From positions 1 through 18,877 of the forward strand of contig JACPDP010000006.1 of assembly GCA_016183945.1 (NCBI GenBank): a stretch of DNA of 18,877 bases, given 5' to 3'. This stretch comes from Magnetospirillum sp. GTDB taxonomy: Bacteria; Pseudomonadota; Alphaproteobacteria; Rhodospirillales; Magnetospirillaceae. Under the pieces are notes generated by a model, which did no database searches, was not told the DNA's origin, and was given only the letters and a program-made list of their open reading frames with translations. Both the position numbers and the translations under genes were made by a program. Positions 15,214 through 18,877 of this stretch are shown in pieces; positions within the stretch are counted from its first letter, which is position 1; each line of letters starts with the position of its first letter.

Positions 15214-16533
15214 TCATGGCTGGCGTTTCCCTGGCGACGTGCGCGGCAGGCATAGGGTGAACACCGACCCGCGACCGACACCGCTGTCGACGGAGACGGT
15301 GCCGCCGTGCAGGTCGGCGATCTGGCGGACCATGTGCAAGCCGATGCCCGATCCCGGCACGCCGCGCGCGTTGGGGGCGCGATGGAACCGCTTGAACAGG
15401 TTTGGAATGTCATCCGACGGAATGCCGATGCCATGGTCGGCCACCGTCACCGCCACACCGCCGTCGTGTTTGCCGGCGGCCACCTCGACCGGCTGATCTT
15501 CCGGCGAATATTTCACGGCGTTGCCGATCAGGTTTCCCACCGCCAGCGCCAGCATCTCCGGGTCCCCCCAGGCCGGGGTGCGCGACGGGGCCGCGAGCCG
15601 AATCTCGCGCGAGGGGTTGGCTGCGCGCTGGTTGGCGACCACCCCCCCCAGCATCTCGGCCATGTCGAAAGCCTGTTCCCTGAGGGCGATGGTCCCGCTC
15701 TCAAGCTGTTCGTCGGCCAGGCAGGTGTCGATCAGGCCGATCAGGCGCTGGACGCTGCCCCGGATGGTATCGAGCCGGCGCTGGCTGCTCTCGTCGGCGG
15801 TGCCGGCGCGCAGGGCGAGGATCTGCGCCGCCGAATCGATGATGGCCAACGGCGTGCGGAACTCGTGCGATACCATGGAGAGGAACTGGCGCTGGTGGTG
15901 CTTGGCTTCTGTTTCGCGGGCCAGCGCCGCCTCGGTCCGCTCCTTGGCGCGCGCCAGGGCCTCGCGGCTGGCCATCAGTTCCGCGGTACGGCGTTCGACG
16001 CGGGCCTCCAGCGTGGAATTGGCCTCCACCAGTTGACGGTTGAGCCGCTCGATGGTGACGATGTCCCGCCACGCCCGGAGCGCCCCCACCAGGGCGGTGA
16101 ACAGCTTTTGCGCGGTCAGCTCGGCCTTGCTTTTGTAGTCGTTGACGTCGTAGCCGACGACAACCTCGCGCTCGGGGGCATCGCCCGGCTGGCCGGTGCG
16201 CAGAATGATCCGCACCGTGCGGTTGTTGAGCTCGTCGCGGATGTAGCGTACCAGCCCGAGCCCGGCGTCGGGGGTCTCCATCACCACGTCGAGCAGCACC
16301 ACCGGAATGTCGGGCCGCTGGGCCAGGATGAGGGCCGCCCCGGCCGCCGAGGCGGCACTGAGCATGTCGAAGGCGCGGCCCTCGAAGCGGAAGTCGCGCA
16401 GCAGAACCTGCGTCATCTCGCGCACCTGGGGATCGTCGTCGACCACCAGCACCACCCATGACTCACGTGCCGATTGCTCGGGCGTCTGGCGCCGACGCAG
16501 GCGAAGTTTCTGCGGGGCTGCCGCCTCAGCCAT
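15214..16533 (-). CDS. REC-containing sensor histidine kinase
   Basis: 439 residues, cytoplasmic. An N-terminal receiver (about 25-145) has D32-D34, phospho-acceptor D82 (VVLLDVVMET) and K134/K136 (YDVNDYKSKAEL). A long coiled coil (about 160-215) links it to HisKA with H223 (MVSHEFRTPLAII) and HATPase with N338 (NLIGNAV), DHGIGIP (366-372) and GSGIGLH (394-400). This REC type, with the YDVNDYKSK motif, is usually found fused to DUF3369, GGDEF or HD-GYP outputs. The receiver at the N-terminus suggests kinase activity controlled by an upstream phosphodonor. The ATG at 16533 is chosen because the longer frame overlaps the regulator gene. The start overlaps the regulator gene by 8 bases, so the two are coupled. 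Confidence 0.92.
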   Translation of the reverse strand: MAEAAAPQKLRLRRRQTPEQSARESWVVLVVDDDPQVREMTQVLLRDFRFEGRAFDMLSAASAAGAALILAQRPDIPVVLLDVVMETPDAGLGLVRYIRDELNNRTVRIILRTGQPGDAPEREVVVGYDVNDYKSKAELTAQKLFTALVGALRAWRDIVTIERLNRQLVEANSTLEARVERRTAELMASREALARAKERTEAALARETEAKHHQRQFLSMVSHEFRTPLAIIDSAAQILALRAGTADESSQRRLDTIRGSVQRLIGLIDTCLADEQLESGTIALREQAFDMAEMLGGVVANQRAANPSREIRLAAPSRTPAWGDPEMLALAVGNLIGNAVKYSPEDQPVEVAAGKHDGGVAVTVADHGIGIPSDDIPNLFKRFHRAPNARGVPGSGIGLHMVRQIADLHGGTVSVDSGVGRGSVFTLCLPRTSPGKRQP

Positions 16534-17248
16534 GGGTGCCGTGGTTGACGATCGGAGCGGCAAAGGCATAGCCGATCCCGTGCACCGCCTCGATGGGCAG
16601 CGGCCGTCCCAGGGCCTGCTCGCCCTTGGCGCGCAGACGGCGCACCAGCGAGTCGACGGAGCGGTCCTCCGGGCTCCACGTGCGCTTGCCAAGCGCGGCG
16701 AACAGGTCGTTGCGCGAAACCGCCTCGCCCGGATTGGCCACCAGCAGCGAGACGAAGACGCGTTCATTGCCGGTGAGCTTCAGCGAGACCCCGTCGGGGG
16801 CAATCAGCAGCCAGCCCAGTTGGTCGAAGGTCCAGTCGGCACCGGCCGGTTTGGCGGCGGCGGTCGCGGCGGCACCGGCGGTGCCCAGCTTCATGCGCCG
16901 GGACAGGGTACGCACCTGCGCCTCGATCTCGCGCAAATCCACCGGCTTGACCAGATAGACGTCGGCGCCGAGCTCCAGGCCGACCACGCGGTCGATGCCG
17001 AGATTGCGGGCCGTCAGCATGATGATGCCGATCTCCGACTTGTCGCGCAGCCGGGCGGCGATGGAAAACCCATCCTCTCCCGGCAGATTGACGTCGAGGA
17101 TGAGGATGTCCACCGTGCGTCCGGCCAAGGCGGCGTCGAGCGCCGCGCCGCAATCGCAGCCCACCACCTGGTGCCCACATCCCGACAAATATTCGACCAG
17201 GTCCGCACGCAAGGCGGCTTCGTCCTCGACGATGGCGATTGTCGCCAT
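16526..17248 (-). CDS. OmpR/PhoB-family response regulator
   Basis: 240 residues. The receiver domain (1-118) has E8-D9, D52 (ILILDVNLPG), T78 (MLTAR) and K101 (YLVKPVD). An Ala-rich linker (about 122-135) leads to a winged-helix DNA-binding domain of the Trans_reg_C type (about 138-232; LTGNERVFVSLLVANPGEAVSRNDL, DRSVDSLVRRLRAK, GIGYAF). AGAGGG precedes the ATG. It is the first gene of the operon with the REC-kinase and the truncated secreted-protein gene, and is the kinase's likely phospho-acceptor. A TTGACG/TATCCA pair upstream (17286-17312) has only a 15-bp spacer and is not called as a promoter. Confidence 0.93.
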   Translation of the reverse strand: MATIAIVEDEAALRADLVEYLSGCGHQVVGCDCGAALDAALAGRTVDILILDVNLPGEDGFSIAARLRDKSEIGIIMLTARNLGIDRVVGLELGADVYLVKPVDLREIEAQVRTLSRRMKLGTAGAAATAAAKPAGADWTFDQLGWLLIAPDGVSLKLTGNERVFVSLLVANPGEAVSRNDLFAALGKRTWSPEDRSVDSLVRRLRAKGEQALGRPLPIEAVHGIGYAFAAPIVNHGTHG

Positions 17249-17496
17249 GGCTATCCCTCTGCTTGAGGCGGCCCCGACCGGAAAATGGATACCAGCGCCG
17301 CGCCTACGTCAACATGCTTTCGCTCGGGCACCGCTCGAACGACGACAACCAAGCCCTCATCGTTCTTCGGCGCAGCCCATCATACCACCCACCTTTGGGA
17401 ACGAATTGTGACGAAAGGTTGCGTAACATTGCCTTAAGGGGGACGGGCTATCATATGGACAAGGAAAGGGCGGTTTCGTCCCCACGGGAGAATCCG

Positions 17497-17955
17497 ATGA
17501 TCGGGCGCCAAACCATGACCACACCCCACCCGCCACACCATGCGCCGCCACACCCCAGCACCGTGCCGCGCCATCGCGCCCGGGCGGCACGGTGGACGGG
17601 CCTCGCTGTCGTGGCGGCGGCAACCGCCGCGCTCGCCGGCTATCTGATGAGCCGGGACGCCGATGGTCCGACCGTTTCTCCCGACGCCTTGGTCGAGCAG
17701 ATGGAGGCCTCGCTGCATGAAGCACCGCCGTCGCTCAACCTCTATGGCGGCACCCTGCTGGTTGACCAGGGAAACGTCACCGTCACCGGCATTCCGCCCA
17801 GTGCCTGCGTCTCCGTCGGCTGGCAACTGGTGCGCAAGGGCCTGCTCAGCGTCAATGGCGTGATGCCGGCGAGGGTCTCGGCGGCCAGGTTGTCCGAGCT
17901 GTGCAACATGTACGACACCGCCGCGGTGTCATGGACGCCCAAGCAGCCCGATTGA
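17497..17955 (+). CDS. Single-pass membrane protein, weakly type IVb pilin-like
   Basis: 152 residues. A His/Pro-rich, then basic N-terminus (1-32) is followed by one transmembrane helix (about 33-51) and an extracytoplasmic domain of about 100 residues. That domain contains GIPPSACVSV...LLSVNGV...LSELCNMYDTAAVSW with two cysteines (C104, C136) that could form a disulfide. The spacing of the 'GIP..C' block, 'VNG' and second Cys recalls the PilS-type domain of type IVb pilins, but there is no type III prepilin cleavage motif, so it is not called a pilin. GGGAG lies 7 bases before the ATG. An upstream in-frame ATG at 17455 exists but lacks such a site. No function is assigned. Confidence 0.6.
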   Translation: MIGRQTMTTPHPPHHAPPHPSTVPRHRARAARWTGLAVVAAATAALAGYLMSRDADGPTVSPDALVEQMEASLHEAPPSLNLYGGTLLVDQGNVTVTGIPPSACVSVGWQLVRKGLLSVNGVMPARVSAARLSELCNMYDTAAVSWTPKQPD

Positions 17956-17988
17956 ATCGACCCATACTTATCTCCAGAGACAAAGCAA

Positions 17989-18018
17989 TTGACGTAAGGC
18001 AAATCCGGGCCGAATGAT
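17989..18018 (+). promoter_or_regulatory. Possible promoter of the Crp/Fnr gene
   Basis: TTGACG (17989-17994) and AATGAT (18013-18018) with an 18-bp spacer, ending 22 bp before the regulator start codon. Five and four of six consensus matches. Confidence 0.4.
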
Positions 18019-18040
18019 CATGCCTCGGAAAGGAACATCT

Positions 18041-18742
18041 ATGAAGGCTATCGAAGCGTCGTCTCTGGATTGTGTGCTGGTCGGTTCGGAGTGCTCACAC
18101 GTTGCATTGGGAGCCCATCCCGGCTGCTTGTTTCCGCAGCGGGGCAAGTTGAAAAAATTCGGGGCACGCGAGGTGGCGTTCCATCAGGACAGCGGCTGCC
18201 GCGGGCTTTACCGCATGCGCGAGGGCCTGCTGGCACTGCGACGCTATCATCCCGACGGCGAGCGTTCCATCGTTCGGGTGGTGCGGCCCGGCGAGATCGT
18301 CGGCTGGTCCGACGCCTTCATCACCGGGCTGCATCGCTGGGAAGGCTGGATGCTGACGGTCGGGTCCATGTGGTACATGCCGGCCACCGAATGGTCGGCG
18401 CTGCATCCCGGTGACGCCCATTCCCATATTCTCAGCGTCGCCTACGCCGAAAGCCAGCGGCTGGAGAGCGCACTGCTGGGGCTGTCCAAGCTGAAGGCGG
18501 AAGATCGCGTGTTGTTCTTCCTGTTTTCCTTAGCAGAGCACCCCAAGATCTTCCCGGCGGTGGTGCACATTTCCGTGCGGCGCAGCGATATGGCCGAGGT
18601 GGCGGCCATCACTCCGGAATCCTGTTCGCGCGTGCTGCATCGGCTGGAAAAGCGCGGCTGGGTGACCTGGATCAACCCCAGCACCATGGTGCTCGACGAG
18701 GCGGCCGGGGCACGCATCGCCGAGGTGGTGGACTGGTACTAG
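18041..18742 (+). CDS. Crp/Fnr family transcriptional regulator
   Basis: 233 residues. The N-terminal cyclic-nucleotide-binding-like beta roll (about 30-125; GLYRMREGLLALRRYHPDGERSIVRVVRPGEIVG) is followed by the long dimer helix (about 130-160) and a winged-helix DNA-binding domain (about 165-228; SDMAEVAAITPESCSRVLHRLEKRGWV). The recognition helix carries E193, S196 and R197, the E..SR set that in FNR contacts TTGAT half-sites. Cysteines at 11, 18, 29 and 53 are present, but their spacing is not that of the FNR [4Fe-4S] cluster, so oxygen sensing is not claimed. The effector is unknown. AAGGAA precedes the ATG at 18041, preferred over the in-frame start at 18014. The stop lies in a CTAG that may be the insertion point of the following IS element. 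Confidence 0.88.
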   Translation: MKAIEASSLDCVLVGSECSHVALGAHPGCLFPQRGKLKKFGAREVAFHQDSGCRGLYRMREGLLALRRYHPDGERSIVRVVRPGEIVGWSDAFITGLHRWEGWMLTVGSMWYMPATEWSALHPGDAHSHILSVAYAESQRLESALLGLSKLKAEDRVLFFLFSLAEHPKIFPAVVHISVRRSDMAEVAAITPESCSRVLHRLEKRGWVTWINPSTMVLDEAAGARIAEVVDWY

Positions 18743-18877
18743 TAGCCTGCGTCAACTAATTCGAAATGTTTTAATGATTCGCTCTGTCGCGAGGCGATCG
18801 TGATGGAGGGGATTATGTCGGAGAAGAGATACATCGTCCGGCTGACGGAAGACGAGCGGCAACACCTCAAGGGGCTC
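18740..18877 (+). mobile_element. Probable left end of an IS630-type element (partial)
   Basis: Begins at the TA of CTAG (18739-18742) overlapping the regulator stop codon and contains the start of an IS630-type transposase. The exact terminal repeat cannot be verified because the right end is outside the window. Confidence 0.4.
18815..18877 (+). CDS. IS630-family transposase, N-terminal fragment
   Basis: The ATG is preceded by GGAGGGG, and the first 21 residues, MSEKRYIVRLTEDERQHLKG followed by L, match the usual start of IS630-family transposases (M-S-x-K-Y-x-V-x-L-T-x-E-E-R). These continue into a helix-turn-helix and a DDE catalytic domain. The reading frame is open to the end of the window, so whether the gene is intact cannot be judged. 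Confidence 0.75.
   Translation, partial: MSEKRYIVRLTEDERQHLKGL

Larger units (their letters stand above)
14882..15217 (-). pseudogene. Truncated periplasmic (solute-binding-like) protein gene
   Basis: The ATG at 15215-15217 overlaps the stop of the REC-kinase gene (ATGA), so this was the third gene of that operon. Residues 1-25 are a signal peptide (LATLFAALLCLTASPGQA) and residues 26-46 (REVSLAVGRSLAPYVILPDAP) look like the first strand of a family-3 extracellular solute-binding domain. From codon 47 the frame runs into the palindromic element and reads it to a TAG in its far end, giving an artificial tail to residue 111. Only 29 bases separate the element from the siaB-like gene, so the rest of the original gene is gone. 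A solute-binding partner for the adjacent kinase is an inference. Confidence 0.6.

Noticed and set aside
14882..15253. 123-codon frame read as an intact small secreted protein
   Set aside because: The second half is the translated palindromic element, ending at a stop inside the element's terminal repeat; only the first 46 residues look native.
18041..18200. FNR-type [4Fe-4S] cluster in the Crp/Fnr protein
   Set aside because: Cysteine spacing (11, 18, 29, 53) does not match the FNR pattern and there is no equivalent of the later fourth cysteine.
1..18877. CRISPR arrays, rRNA and tRNA genes
   Set aside because: No regularly spaced direct repeats, and no rRNA- or tRNA-like sequence was recognised by eye on either strand; a covariance search would be the decisive check.

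Overview
The window is GC-rich DNA. Its gene content and codon use suggest an alphaproteobacterium, most likely Rhodospirillales of the Magnetospirillum type. This assignment comes from the protein families and from general recognition, not from a database search. No rRNA, tRNA or CRISPR array was seen. It is dominated by signal transduction: three histidine kinases, two intact response regulators, one SpoIIE-type phosphatase, one Crp/Fnr regulator and remnants of two further genes.

Left part (1-3965, + strand). After about 430 bases of repeat-rich, gene-free DNA comes a tightly spaced operon. It encodes a small YggT-like membrane protein, a TPR protein, a two-helix DUF4212 subunit and a VC_2705-family sodium:solute symporter. 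The symporter is followed by a hairpin. Between it and the convergent genes lies an orphan promoter-plus-terminator pair that could specify a small RNA of about 105 nt.

Middle part (3999-12421, - strand). A CBS-domain/DUF294 nucleotidyltransferase-like protein and a membrane-anchored PAS-DEDDh exonuclease form a pair facing the symporter; this grouping is familiar beside such symporters. Next come a small outer-membrane beta-barrel protein, a single-domain response regulator, and a large membrane histidine kinase that probably acts with that regulator. Upstream of these is a SiaA-like membrane PP2C/SpoIIE phosphatase with its own likely promoter.

SiaABC-like block (10751-14852). Together with the phosphatase, an operon for a SiaB-like kinase, a SiaC-like (DUF1987) phosphoprotein and a soluble histidine kinase makes a partner-switching module. 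In Pseudomonas the corresponding output is the diguanylate cyclase SiaD. Here, between the phosphatase and the kinase operon and on the opposite strand, sits a 95-codon remnant of a REC-GGDEF protein, reduced to half a receiver domain joined in frame to the last part of a GGDEF domain. The local c-di-GMP output therefore appears to have been lost.

Upstream two-component operon (14882-17248, - strand). An OmpR-type regulator, a REC-histidine kinase and the start of a secreted protein overlap one another. The secreted-protein gene is cut after 46 codons by a roughly 198-bp palindromic element whose ends lie at CTAG, as expected for a non-autonomous IS630-type element.

Right part (17497-18877, + strand). 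A small single-pass protein with a faintly pilin-like domain is followed by a Crp/Fnr regulator and the first 21 codons of an IS630-type transposase that runs off the window.
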